This document shows positions 23,709 to 33,678 of a stretch of 64,000 bases of DNA, piece by piece. The notes below the pieces were generated by a model. That model was not told where the DNA came from and made no database searches. It was given only the letters and a program-made list of their open reading frames with translations. The stretch is from assembly GCF_001513675.1 (NCBI RefSeq), contig NZ_CP013859.1, positions 2,605,081 to 2,669,080 of the forward strand, written 5' to 3'. Position numbers and translations under genes: made by a program. Within the stretch, counting starts at the first letter, position 1, and each line of letters begins with the position of its first letter. This DNA comes from Microbacterium sp. XT11. Lineage in GTDB: Bacteria; Actinomycetota; Actinomycetes; Actinomycetales; Microbacteriaceae.

Positions 23709-24859
23709 TACTTGGCGTCCTTCGAGGCGATGTCGGCGAGGACCAGGTCACGGAACCGGTCGAAGAGGTAGTTGGCGTCGTGCGGGCCGGCAGCGGCCTC
23801 GGGGTGGTATTGCACGGAGAAGGCGGGGATGTCCAGGGCGCGCAGGCCCTCGACCACCTGGTCGTTGAGACCGACGTGGCTCACCTCGACCTTGCCGTAG
23901 CCCTGCGGGCTGTCGAAGGCGCCGTCGAGGGGGGCCTCCACGGCGAAGCCGTGGTTGTGCGCCGTGATCTCGACCCGGCCCGTCGCCTTGTCGAGCACGG
24001 GCTGGTTGATGCCGCGGTGCCCGAAGGTGAGCTTGTAGGTGCCGAGGCCGAGGGCGCGGCCGAACAGCTGATTGCCGAAGCAGATCCCGAAGTACGGCAG
24101 CTTCGCGTCGAGGACCTCGCGCAGCACCTGCACCTGGGCATCGGAGGCCGAGGGGTCACCGGGGCCGTTCGAGTAGAAGACCGCGACCGGATCGATCGCC
24201 ATGATCTCCTCGAACGTGGACGACTGCGGCAGCACGTGGACCTCGAAGCCCCGTGCCGCGAGATTGTCGATCGTCGCCTGCTTCACGCCGAGGTCCAGGA
24301 CGGCGAGGTTGCCGATCTTCTCCGCAACGGCCGGCGTGACCGCCGCCGTCTGCACGGAGACCTGGGCGGACAGGTTCTGGCCCGTCATCTCCGGTGCCTC
24401 GCGCACGATGCGCAGCTGCTCGTCGGCGTCGAGTGCGGCGGCTTCTCCCGAGAAGATGCCCCCGCGCATGGAGCCGGCGGAGCGGATGTGGCGCGTCACG
24501 GCGCGCGTGTCGATGCCGCTGATGCCGACGATGCCGTCCTGCACGAGGATGTCGTCGAGCGAGGCGTTCGCTCGCCAGTTCGACACCACGCGCGAGGGGT
24601 CGCGCACGATGTACCCGGCGACCCAGATGCGCCGCGACTCGGGGTCCTCGTCGTTCATACCGGTGTTGCCGATGTGGGGTGCCGTCTGCAGCACGATCTG
24701 CCCCGCGTAGGACGGGTCGGTGAGCGTCTCCTGATATCCGGACATGCCGGTGGCGAAGACGACCTCGCCGAGGGTGGTCCCGGTGGCGCCGTATGCACGA
24801 CCGGTGTGTCGGGTGCCGTCTTCCAGGACGAGGACGGCCGGTGCGGGCAGGGAGGTCAT
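23708..24859 (-). CDS. carA: Carbamoyl-phosphate synthase small subunit CarA
   Basis: CarA is the glutaminase subunit that feeds ammonia to CarB. The protein is 383 aa. The class I amidotransferase triad is visible: the nucleophile cysteine in [13 protein letters not shown] near residue 268, and His/Glu in QYHPEAAAG near residue 352. The N-terminal half carries the family block [20 protein letters not shown] 24859 overlaps the preceding membrane-protein gene by 4 bp. Confidence 0.97.
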
Positions 24860-25368
24860 GAGGTTGCTCCTCGATCGTCGGCGGCGGGGACGAGCCGCTG
24901 CAGTTCAGAGATGAAGTGGTGGGGGTCGCCGTCGGCGACGCGCAGGTACGAGTCGACGACGGTCTCGTCGTCGACCCGCCAGGCGACGCGCACGAGACCA
25001 CCGGGCTCGACGACCCGGTCGATGGTCACGGTCGCGCGGTCGACGCCCGCCAGGCGCCCCGCGGCGATGAACACGGTGGGTGAACCGTCGAGGCACAGCG
25101 CGAGCCCGCGATCGGTGACCGCCGCCTCGCCCCGCGCTCGGTATGCGAGCGGTGTCAGCGCCAGACGCTCCAAGGGCTCGTCGTGCCTTGTGGTCGACAC
25201 GTACAGCACCTCGTGCCGGTCGAGGACCTCGGCATGCTCCGGCACTCCGAGCGGCGCCGTGAGGGACGCGTCGCGTCGGAGTCGTCGGCGCCAGGCGAGG
25301 AACATCGTCAGCAGCACCAGGAGTGCCACGGCGATCGTGATCGCGATGGCGATGTCGCGTGCGCTCAT
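24856..25368 (-). CDS. Single-pass membrane protein of the pyrimidine operon, function unknown
   Basis: This is a 170-aa protein with one N-terminal transmembrane helix (about residues 6-25), a basic stop-transfer stretch WRRRLRR, and then a mostly beta cytoplasmic domain of about 130 residues, PH-like in general appearance. I recognise no catalytic motif. It overlaps pyrC by 4 bp upstream and carA by 4 bp downstream, so it is made with the pathway enzymes. A protein of this shape sits at the same place in many actinobacterial pyr operons, which argues for a role tied to the pathway, but none is known to me. The start is ATG 25368 (MSARDIA). Confidence 0.8.
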   Translation of the reverse strand: MSARDIAIAITIAVALLVLLTMFLAWRRRLRRDASLTAPLGVPEHAEVLDRHEVLYVSTTRHDEPLERLALTPLAYRARGEAAVTDRGLALCLDGSPTVFIAAGRLAGVDRATVTIDRVVEPGGLVRVAWRVDDETVVDSYLRVADGDPHHFISELQRLVPAADDRGATS

Positions 25369-26665
25369 GCCCCGAGCTCCGCCACGACGGCTCCTCCGTC
25401 GACGGTGAGCGCGCCGCCGTGCAGCGTGTACTGCACGCGGCCGGGAAGCGACCGGCCGAGGTACGGCGAGTTCGCGCTGCGACCGTGCAGATCCTCCGTC
25501 GTGAACACGCCCTCGACCGAGGGGTCGTAGAGCGCCAGGTGCGCCGGCTGTCCGGCCTCCAGCGGAGTGCCGTGGCCCGCGAGCCGTCCGATGCGCGCGG
25601 GTGCCGCGCTCATCACGCGCGCCACGTCGGACCAGCCGATCAGGCCTGTCTGCACCACGGCCTGATGCACGACGCGCAGGGCGCTCTCGAGCCCGACCAT
25701 GCCGTTCGCAGCCGCCTGCCACTCGCAGGACTTGTGCTCGCTCGGGTGCGGTGCGTGGTCGGTCGCCACGATGTCGATCGTGCCGTCGGCGAGTCCCTCC
25801 CGCACCGCGAGGACGTCCTCCTCGCGTCGCAGGGGCGGGTTCACCTTGTACCGCGCGTCATAGCCGCGCACCAGCTCGTCGGTCAGCAGCAGGTGGTGAG
25901 GGGTCACCTCGGCGGTGACGCGGATGCCGCGCTTCTTGGCCCAGCGGATGATGTCGACCGAGCCGGCCGTGGACAGATGACACACGTGCAGCCGGGAGCC
26001 CACATGCTCGGCGAGCAGCACGTCGCGGGCGATGATCGACTCCTCCGCGACCGCCGGCCATCCGGCGAGCCCGAGCTCCGCCGACACGGTTCCCTCGTTC
26101 ATCTGGGCGCCCTCGGTGAGGCGCGGGTCCTGCGCGTGCTGCGCGATGACCCCGTCGAAGGACTTCACGTACTCGAGGGCGCGCCGCATGATCAGCGGGT
26201 CGGACACGCAGAAGCCGTCGTCGCTGAACACGCGCACCTGTGCGCGCGACGTCGCCATGGCGCCCAGTTCGGCGAGACGCTCGCCCTTCTGCCCGACGGT
26301 CACGGCGCCGATCGGCTGGACCGTGGCGTAACCCGCCGCCTCGCCGAGCGCGAGCTCCTGCTCGACGACTCCGGCGGTGTCGGCGACAGGAGAGGTGTTG
26401 GGCATCGCGAAGACGGCGGTGAAACCTCCGGCCGCGGCCGCCCGCGTTCCCGTGAGGATCGTCTCGGAGGCTTCGTAACCGGGCTCGCGCAGGTGCGTGT
26501 GGAGGTCGACGAGCCCGGGAAGGGCCACCAGACCGTCGGCGTCGATCACGCGGGCGCCCGCGCGGCTCAGTCCGCCGCCGAGCTCGGAGATCACTCCGTC
26601 CTCGATCACGATGTCGACGCTCTCGGCGCCGAGCAGCTGTGCACCGGTGATGACGAGGGTCTCGC

Positions 26666-26669
<4 letters not shown>
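25365..26669 (-). CDS. pyrC: Dihydroorotase PyrC
   Basis: PyrC is the zinc amidohydrolase that closes carbamoyl aspartate to dihydroorotate. The protein is 434 aa (class I type). Metal ligands are visible in [10 protein letters not shown] near residue 55 and the late aspartate in ATDHAPH near residue 308. The start is GTG 26669, overlapping the pyrB stop by 4 bp. Confidence 0.97.
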
Positions 26670-27627
<958 letters not shown>

Positions 27628-27631
<4 letters not shown>

Positions 27632-28158
27632 GACTCGATCGTCACCTCCTCGACGCCGTCGTCCTCCGTCAAGCGCACGTTGACGCGCTCCTGGCGGGAC
27701 GAGGGGATGTTCTTGCCGACGAAGTCGGGGCGGATGGGCAGCTCGCGGTGTCCGCGGTCGACGAGGATCGCGAGGCGGACGACCGACGGCCGTCCGATCG
27801 ACTGGATCGCGTCGAGAGCGGCGCGGATGCTGCGACCGGAGAACAGCACATCGTCGACGAGCACGACGGTCTTCCCGTCGATGCCGCCGGCGGGGATCTC
27901 GGTAGGCCGGGGCGAGCGTACGGGATGCCGCGCGAGGTCATCACGGAACAGCGTGACGTCAAGGGCGCCGGTGGGCACCGACGTCTGCGCGATCTCGCTG
28001 ATCAGGACGCCCAGCCGGCGGGCCAGCGTCACCCCCCGTGTCGGGATGCCCAGCAGCACGAGGTCGTCGGCGCCGCGGTTGGATTCGAGGATCTCGTGGG
28101 CGATGCGCGTCAGCGCTCGCGACACGTCGGCATGCTGAAGCACGGTGCGCGTGCTCAT
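27628..28158 (-). CDS. pyrR: Bifunctional pyr operon regulator/uracil phosphoribosyltransferase PyrR
   Basis: PyrR binds UMP/UTP and an RNA loop in its own leader to repress the operon, and often has weak uracil phosphoribosyltransferase activity. The protein is 176 aa, with the PRPP-binding loop [13 protein letters not shown] near residue 100. The start is ATG 28158, with GGGAG seven nt upstream. The in-frame GTG at 28182 is unlikely because it lies inside the PyrR-binding loop. It is the first gene of pyrR-pyrB-pyrC-orf-carA-carB-pyrF-gmk. Confidence 0.96.
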
Positions 28159-28173
28159 CAGCTGCTCCCTTCT

Positions 28174-28189
28174 CCGCCTCACAGGACGG
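28174..28189 (-). promoter_or_regulatory. PyrR-binding RNA loop in the pyrR leader
   Basis: The minus-strand leader reads CCGTCCTGTGAGGCGG, 16 nt upstream of the pyrR ATG. It matches the PyrR loop consensus (A)R-UCC-N-G-N-GAGG-Y at all core positions, closed by a CCG/CGG stem. The ribosome-binding site (AAGGGAG) begins just 4 nt downstream. No terminator or antiterminator pair is visible. This arrangement fits translational repression, as reported for mycobacterial PyrR, better than Bacillus-type attenuation. Confidence 0.75.
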
Positions 28190-28214
28190 TGTTAAAGGTT
28201 GCTTCGGTGCTGTC

Positions 28215-28220
28215 AGTCTA
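28215..28220 (-). promoter_or_regulatory. -10 element of the pyr operon
   Basis: TAGACT on the minus strand lies about 57 bp before the pyrR ATG. It would start an RNA of about 50 nt that carries the whole PyrR loop. A small GACCC/GGGTC hairpin at 28224-28236, just after the namH stop, may end the upstream transcript. Confidence 0.5.
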
Positions 28221-28245
28221 TCGGACCCGGCGGGTCGCTCCCGCG

Positions 28246-29823
28246 TCAGACCGCCGGGCGCAGCGCGTCCTCGGTGACCTCGTCGACCTTGGCCGAGCGG
28301 ATCGGGTGGCCGGCCGTCGACAGGCATCGCCCGGTCTTCAGGTCCCACTTCCAGTCGTGCATGCTGCACGTGAGCACGCCGTCCTCGTCGACCGATCCCG
28401 TGCGCGTGAGGTCGGCACGCAGGTGCGGGCACCGGCGCTGCACGATCCACTCCCCGATCTGCGCGTCCTCGGTCTGGTCGGTCTGCTCCTGGTACCAGTT
28501 CTCGACGTACTCGATGCGGTCGACCGACAGGCACTTGAGGAAGGTGGTGAGGAACTCGTTGAACTTGCCGCTGCGGCCCACCGAGAACTGCATCGACAGG
28601 AAGATGGAGTTCGACCAGTCGATCTCGTGGTCGCGGATGTTGGTCGAGACGAGATCGGCGGGGATCGTGTACCAGTAGATGCACTCTTCGCCGGCGTACT
28701 CGCGCACCTTGGCCCGCGGGAAGTCGACGACCATGTCGAGTTCGCCGATCCGGAACCGCACATTGCCGCCCACGCCGAGCCGGATGGTGCGCGACTTCTT
28801 CAGCAGCGGTTCCCACCACTCCTTGATCGCCTGCAGCATCTCGGCCGGAGGGATGACCTCCGCGCGCGTCGCGATCTCGTCGGCGATCTCCTGCTGACGG
28901 CTGGCGCGCTGCTCCTCGAGGTAGTCCCACTTCTCGTCGAAGATGTGCGCGATCTCGGCATCGGTGTAGAGGGTCTGCTCGGTGGTGACCTCGCCGCCCT
29001 CGACGGTGACCACCGTGCCCGGGATGAAGAGCTGGCCGTCATACTGCGGCGCCAGCTCCTTCAGATGCGCGAGGAACTCCTTCTGATCCGTGAAGATCGA
29101 CTCGCCGTTGCGTCCGGTGCCGTTGAAGTCGAACAGGTCGTCGCGCAGGAACATCGGCGGACCCGCCATCGGGAAGACGTGGGGCGCGTCGACCTTCTCG
29201 ATGTAGTACATGGCACGCTTGTTCTGCGCTTCGCGCTTAAGACGCGCGAAGTTCTGCTTCGCGTCCATCGGGAGGTCGTACACCATCGGCCACCAGATGG
29301 CCCCGGACACCTGCGTGAAGTACGCATCGGGCTTGCCGAAGTGCAGCAGCTTCTCGAGGTCGAGCGGGTGGGAGTCGTTCTGGTTGAGCACAGAGCCCGT
29401 GCCGTCGTCGACGCTGAGGGACGAGTCGCCGATCGGTCCGTCGCTCGGGGCCCGCAGCGGGGTGATCATGATCTTGAGATCGCCGCGCTGGATGATCTCA
29501 CCCGCCGGCGCATACGTGATGTTGGTGTATCCGAGCGCTCGGATGTCCTGCTCGAGATCGTCGATCGGGTACTCCGGGAGCAGCACCTCGATGTCCTTGC
29601 GGATGTAGCGCTCGAGCAGCCGCGGGTCGAAGTGGTCGCGGTGGCGGTGCGAGATGTAGAGGAAGTCCGCGTCGCGGCCGAAGCGCTCCCAGTCGAGTCC
29701 GCGGTTGTCGGGGAACGGGAACCAGGAGCCGAAGAAGGAGGGACCGAGCACGGGGTCGCAGATGATGTTCCCCCCGGTCGTCTCGATGAACATTCCGGCG
29801 TGGCCGAGGCCCGTGATCCGCAT
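28246..29823 (-). CDS. namH: NamH-like UDP-N-acetylmuramic acid hydroxylase (metallo-beta-lactamase fold plus Rieske)
   Basis: The protein is 525 aa. An N-terminal metallo-beta-lactamase-like domain has the metal motif HRHRDHFD near residue 58, and a C-terminal Rieske 2Fe-2S site has CPH near residue 464 and CSMH near residue 488. This layout matches mycobacterial NamH, related to CMP-Neu5Ac hydroxylase, which oxidises the N-acetyl of UDP-MurNAc to N-glycolyl for peptidoglycan. Microbacterium is known for glycolyl muramic acid, which supports the call. The assignment is by architecture and remembered similarity, not alignment. A -10 TAGACT (29851-29856) and AGAGGA precede ATG 29823. Confidence 0.8.
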   Translation of the reverse strand: MRITGLGHAGMFIETTGGNIICDPVLGPSFFGSWFPFPDNRGLDWERFGRDADFLYISHRHRDHFDPRLLERYIRKDIEVLLPEYPIDDLEQDIRALGYTNITYAPAGEIIQRGDLKIMITPLRAPSDGPIGDSSLSVDDGTGSVLNQNDSHPLDLEKLLHFGKPDAYFTQVSGAIWWPMVYDLPMDAKQNFARLKREAQNKRAMYYIEKVDAPHVFPMAGPPMFLRDDLFDFNGTGRNGESIFTDQKEFLAHLKELAPQYDGQLFIPGTVVTVEGGEVTTEQTLYTDAEIAHIFDEKWDYLEEQRASRQQEIADEIATRAEVIPPAEMLQAIKEWWEPLLKKSRTIRLGVGGNVRFRIGELDMVVDFPRAKVREYAGEECIYWYTIPADLVSTNIRDHEIDWSNSIFLSMQFSVGRSGKFNEFLTTFLKCLSVDRIEYVENWYQEQTDQTEDAQIGEWIVQRRCPHLRADLTRTGSVDEDGVLTCSMHDWKWDLKTGRCLSTAGHPIRSAKVDEVTEDALRPAV

Positions 29824-29850
29824 TGCATTCCTCTCGAAGTGGACAGCACG

Positions 29851-29856
29851 AGTCTA
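29851..29856 (-). promoter_or_regulatory. -10 element of namH
   Basis: TAGACT lies 27 bp before the namH ATG, giving a short leader that holds AGAGGA. It is the same hexamer as the pyr, rpsD and trp promoters in this window. Confidence 0.5.
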
Positions 29857-29907
29857 CCCGCGGCCTCCTGAGCGGCCAGGGAGGACAGCCGTGACAATCG
29901 ACCGTGG

Positions 29908-32900
29908 TCAGCGCTCGTCGTCGAAGAGCGCGCGGATGTCGTCTGCTGTCAGGCTGCGAGCGAAGAGCTCGTCGTCATCCATCACGGCCGTGAACAGCCG
30001 CGCCTTGCGCTGCTGCAGTTCGCGCACCTTCTCTTCGATCGTGCCGGTCGCGATCATGCGGTAGACGAAGACCTGGCTCGTCTGCCCGATGCGGTGCGTG
30101 CGGTCGACCGCCTGAGCTTCCGCCGCGGGATTCCACCACGGGTCGAGCAGAAAGACGTAGTCGGCCTCGGTGAGCGTGAGGCCGAACCCGCCTGCCTTCA
30201 GGCTGATGAGGAACACCGGCTGCTCACCGGCCTTGAAGCCTGCGACGACGTCGTCACGGCGCCTCGTCGATCCGTCGAGATGCGCGTACGGGATGCCGTG
30301 GAGCCGAAGACGCTCTGCCGCCATGTCGAGGAACGACGTGAACTGGCTGAACACCAGAGCCCTGTGCCCCTCGGCCTGCAGCTCCGTCACCCGCTCCAGC
30401 AGGGTGTCGAGCTTGGCGGAGCCGATGGCCGCGTCGTCTTCGTCGATGAGCCCCGGCGCAAGGCTCAGCATTCGCAGGAGCGTCAGCGAGCGGAACACGA
30501 TGAAGCGGTTGCGGTCGAGATCGTCGAGCAGGCCGAGCACCTTCTGCCGCTCCCTCTGGAGGACGACGTCGTACAGCGCCCGGTGCGCCGGGCTGAGCTC
30601 GACGTCGAGGACCTGCTCCTGCTTGGGAGGGAGCTCAGGCGCGACCAGCTCCTTCGTCCGCCGCAGCACGAGCGGGCGGATGCGACGCCGCAGCTGCTCG
30701 AGACGGCGTCTCCGGTACTCGCCTCCTTCGGAGTTCTCAGGGACCTTGCCCTGCTCGATGGGCTGGATGTAGCGCTCGCGGAAGCGGCGCGCCGACGGGA
30801 AGAGGCCGGGTGCGGCGAGCTTCAGCAGCGACCACAGCTCCGACAGGCTGTTCTCCAGCGGGGTGCCTGTGACGGCGTACGTGACGTCGGCGTGGAAGCC
30901 GGAGATCGCCCGGTGCAGTTTCGTCTTCGGGTTCTTGACGAACTGGGCCTCGTCGAGGATCAATCCGGCCCACTCGATCGTCGAGAACTCCTCAGCGCCG
31001 AGCCGGGCGACGGTGTACGAGCTGATCACGAGGTCGTGTGCGGCTGCGGCATCCGCGAGCCGTCCGTCGCGACTGGCGCGGGTTCCGTCGACCGTGACGA
31101 CGCGCAGTTCGGGGGTGAACCGCGCAGCCTCGGTCCTCCACGTGCCCAGCACCGACGTCGGGGCGAGGACCAGGAACGGACGACGCGCCCCCGTCTCCCG
31201 GGTGTGCTGCACGAAGGCCAGCAGCTGAAGCGTCTTGCCCAGGCCCATGTCGTCGGCGAGGATCCCGCCGAGCCTGTGCTGCCACAAGAAGACGAGCCAG
31301 TCGAACCCGGTCTTCTGGTAGGGCCGCAGCTCCGCGCGCAGGCCCGCGGGCACCGGCGTCGGCGGGACGCCGGTGGCGGCGCGCAGCCCCTCGGCCGTCG
31401 CCCGCCATGACACGGCCGGCTCAGCCTCCGCGGCGAGGTCCTCGAACTCCTCCCAGAGATCGGTCTGGTAGCGGCTGATGCGCGGGCCGGACTCCCACTC
31501 GTCGAGCTCCGCGGCTTCGTCGATGAGCTCGCGCAGGCGGTCGAGCGCGGGATGGCTCAGCGAGAAGTACCCGCCGTCCGAGAGCAGGAGCTTCTTGCGT
31601 CCTCGGCTCAACGCGCTGAAGAGGGGTCCGAACGGGATGTTCCTCCCGTCTATCGTCACGATGATGCCGAGGTCGAACCAGTCGGCGTCGGTCGTCTCCA
31701 CCGTGGTCACCTTCACCTGTGGGTCCCCGGTGAGTTCGCGGTACTGCTTGCGCGTCCCTGCTGTCTGCACACGCACTCCTGCGCTCTCCAGGGCGGGGAG
31801 CGCCGTCGCCACGAAGGCTGCCGCCTCGACATCGTGCAGCGCCCCCTCGGCCATGAACCGGGAGCCGACGTGGGTGCGCCATGCCTCCTCGATCACCGCC
31901 CGCGCTGCCGCCTCCGCATCCGCGTCGCGCACCGCGGTCGCCGTCCACTCGAACGGAACCGTGCCGAAGCCCTCATACGCCCACGAGAAGGCGAAGCTCA
32001 CCACGTCGCCTCGCTCGAACGTCACCGTGAGCACCGCGACCGGCTCGGGCACCTCCGGCAGCGTCACATCGCCGTCCGCTCGCAACCGCGTGGTGCGCGC
32101 GAGCAGCGGATAGGCCTCGCGCACGAAGTCCTTCTCCTCGTCGGGCGGCACGGTAACCGGCACGGACGCGGCGAGGAGCGCCCGTGTCTGTGCGGTGAGG
32201 GGAGCCTCGGCGAGGACGACCCGGATGCGGCTGCCCTGGAGGGCGGCGGCGTAGAGACCGCTCCTTCCGACGGGGCGGACGCCGCGCGGGTCGACGATCT
32301 CGCCGTCGATCCGGACTTCTGCCGACACGGCGAGCCCGCCCTGCTCGGCGCGCCGGACCACGGTCTCGACCGCGGCCGAGTCTGCGAGGCGCACGCTCGT
32401 GTGCGTGCGGCTCGCGACGAGCGGGATGCCGAGCGACTCGGCCGTGCGCAGATGCGACCACAGCAAGGGGGACTCGACCTGGTCGATCACCAGCCAGTCT
32501 CCGGCGTTCCCCGACAGGAGCGAATCGCGCGAGATGCTCAGCAGATCGGCGAACCAGCGGCTCTGGCCACGCTCGAACTGCGACGAATCACGACGGACCG
32601 TGTCCCACCCCGCGTTCCCGTGCACCCAGGCGCCCGTCTGCCTGCTCCTCATCAGCGGACGCATCGCCAGCAACAGCTCTCCGGACGTCGTCGCCAGATC
32701 GCGCGGAGTCGCCGGTCGCACCGACCGTGCCGCCCACGGGTTGCCGCCGCGCGCTTCACGATGCCGGAGCTCCCAGCCCAGCGCGAGGGGCGTGGCCCGA
32801 GATCCGCGGACGTCCGTCTCGCCCAGCAGAGCACGCCACGACGGCGGCACCGGGGTGGTCGCAGGCGCGGGCTCCGCTGCGTCGGTTTCAGCGCGACGCG

Positions 32901-33213
32901 CACCCGCCTGCTGCGAGTACTCGTGCACGTTCGAGGCCAGCAACGCCGCGACGACGTGCTTGCATCCGGAGCGCACGGGGCACGAGCACCGCGTCGACCG
33001 GACGCGTCCCTTGCCGCTCGACGACACGAACGTCACCTCGGTGACATACTGCGCACCGTTGCTCCCCGCGACGTACGCCTCGAGCTCCTGGCGGTCCTCG
33101 TGCCAGATCAGCTCGGCGACGTGGCCCTCGCGGAAGTACGCGAGCCCGCGGGCGTAGCCCCCGGCATCCGTGATCTGCATGAGGTCACGCAGATCGACAT
33201 GGGGTGCGGGCAT
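29908..33213 (-). CDS. SNF2-family helicase with N-terminal SWIM zinc finger
   Basis: The protein is 1101 aa. A SWIM-type zinc finger (CSCPVRSGCKH) lies near residues 75-85, followed by a long middle region with no motif I recognise. The SNF2 ATPase has DDMGLGKT near residue 657, DEAQ near 753 and the C-terminal helicase lobe to about residue 1060, with VFSQFTSFLD and QAVDRTHRIGQ. Such proteins translocate on double-stranded DNA and remodel protein-DNA complexes; the bacterial role is not settled. It starts at ATG 33213 behind GGGGAGG, 51 bp after nusB, and shares no overlap with neighbours. Related proteins occur widely in actinobacteria, so it need not be mobile. Confidence 0.9.
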   Translation of the reverse strand: MPAPHVDLRDLMQITDAGGYARGLAYFREGHVAELIWHEDRQELEAYVAGSNGAQYVTEVTFVSSSGKGRVRSTRCSCPVRSGCKHVVAALLASNVHEYSQQAGARRAETDAAEPAPATTPVPPSWRALLGETDVRGSRATPLALGWELRHREARGGNPWAARSVRPATPRDLATTSGELLLAMRPLMRSRQTGAWVHGNAGWDTVRRDSSQFERGQSRWFADLLSISRDSLLSGNAGDWLVIDQVESPLLWSHLRTAESLGIPLVASRTHTSVRLADSAAVETVVRRAEQGGLAVSAEVRIDGEIVDPRGVRPVGRSGLYAAALQGSRIRVVLAEAPLTAQTRALLAASVPVTVPPDEEKDFVREAYPLLARTTRLRADGDVTLPEVPEPVAVLTVTFERGDVVSFAFSWAYEGFGTVPFEWTATAVRDADAEAAARAVIEEAWRTHVGSRFMAEGALHDVEAAAFVATALPALESAGVRVQTAGTRKQYRELTGDPQVKVTTVETTDADWFDLGIIVTIDGRNIPFGPLFSALSRGRKKLLLSDGGYFSLSHPALDRLRELIDEAAELDEWESGPRISRYQTDLWEEFEDLAAEAEPAVSWRATAEGLRAATGVPPTPVPAGLRAELRPYQKTGFDWLVFLWQHRLGGILADDMGLGKTLQLLAFVQHTRETGARRPFLVLAPTSVLGTWRTEAARFTPELRVVTVDGTRASRDGRLADAAAAHDLVISSYTVARLGAEEFSTIEWAGLILDEAQFVKNPKTKLHRAISGFHADVTYAVTGTPLENSLSELWSLLKLAAPGLFPSARRFRERYIQPIEQGKVPENSEGGEYRRRRLEQLRRRIRPLVLRRTKELVAPELPPKQEQVLDVELSPAHRALYDVVLQRERQKVLGLLDDLDRNRFIVFRSLTLLRMLSLAPGLIDEDDAAIGSAKLDTLLERVTELQAEGHRALVFSQFTSFLDMAAERLRLHGIPYAHLDGSTRRRDDVVAGFKAGEQPVFLISLKAGGFGLTLTEADYVFLLDPWWNPAAEAQAVDRTHRIGQTSQVFVYRMIATGTIEEKVRELQQRKARLFTAVMDDDELFARSLTADDIRALFDDER

Positions 33214-33264
33214 GCCGACATCCTCCCCTCGGCATCCGACATCACGGTGCGCACGCGCACCGGA

Positions 33265-33675
33265 TCACGCGGCGCGTGCCACCCTGGCGAGCACGCCGTG
33301 CACGAAGGCGCCGGAGTCGTCGGTGGAGAACTCCTTGGCGAGCTCGACGGCCTCATCGATCGCCACGGCCGTCGGCACCTCGTCGTTGAAGAGGATCTCC
33401 CAGGCGCCGATGCGGAGCAGCGCCCGATCGACGGCCGGCATGCGGTCGAGCTTCCAGTCGCGGCTGTGCGTCGTGATGTGCTCATCGATCTCGTCGCGGT
33501 GATCGATGATCCCGTCGACGATCTCTCTCGCGTACAGCCATGAGGCCTCGCGCGCCGGCTCACTCGCGGCACGCGTCGCCTCGGCGGCCAGGGTCACCGC
33601 CAGATCGTCACCGCGCACGTCGGCGGAGAAGAGGATGTCGAGAGCGCGCTTGCGCGCCTTGGTCCGGGCGCTCAC
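33265..33675 (-). CDS. nusB: Transcription antitermination factor NusB
   Basis: NusB pairs with S10 (NusE) on boxA RNA to form antitermination complexes, chiefly for rRNA operons. The protein is 136 aa, all-alpha, with conserved segments RKRALDILF near the N-terminus and DRALLRIGAWEIL and VAIDEAVELAKEF in the C-terminal half. The start is GTG 33675, only 3 bp after the efp stop, a pairing found in most actinobacteria. Confidence 0.96.
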   Translation of the reverse strand: MSARTKARKRALDILFSADVRGDDLAVTLAAEATRAASEPAREASWLYAREIVDGIIDHRDEIDEHITTHSRDWKLDRMPAVDRALLRIGAWEILFNDEVPTAVAIDEAVELAKEFSTDDSGAFVHGVLARVARAA

Positions 33676-33678
33676 GCC

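Noticed and set aside
28159..28182. Upstream GTG start for pyrR adding eight residues
   Set aside because: The codon lies inside the PyrR-binding loop and has no ribosome-binding site; ATG 28158 has one.
27748..29871. 707-codon plus-strand frame across pyrR and namH
   Set aside because: It spans two real genes and a promoter region on the other strand and shows no family features.
29908..33213. Phage-defence island around the SNF2 helicase
   Set aside because: The neighbours are nusB and namH/pyrR; no nuclease, methylase, integrase or composition shift is visible.
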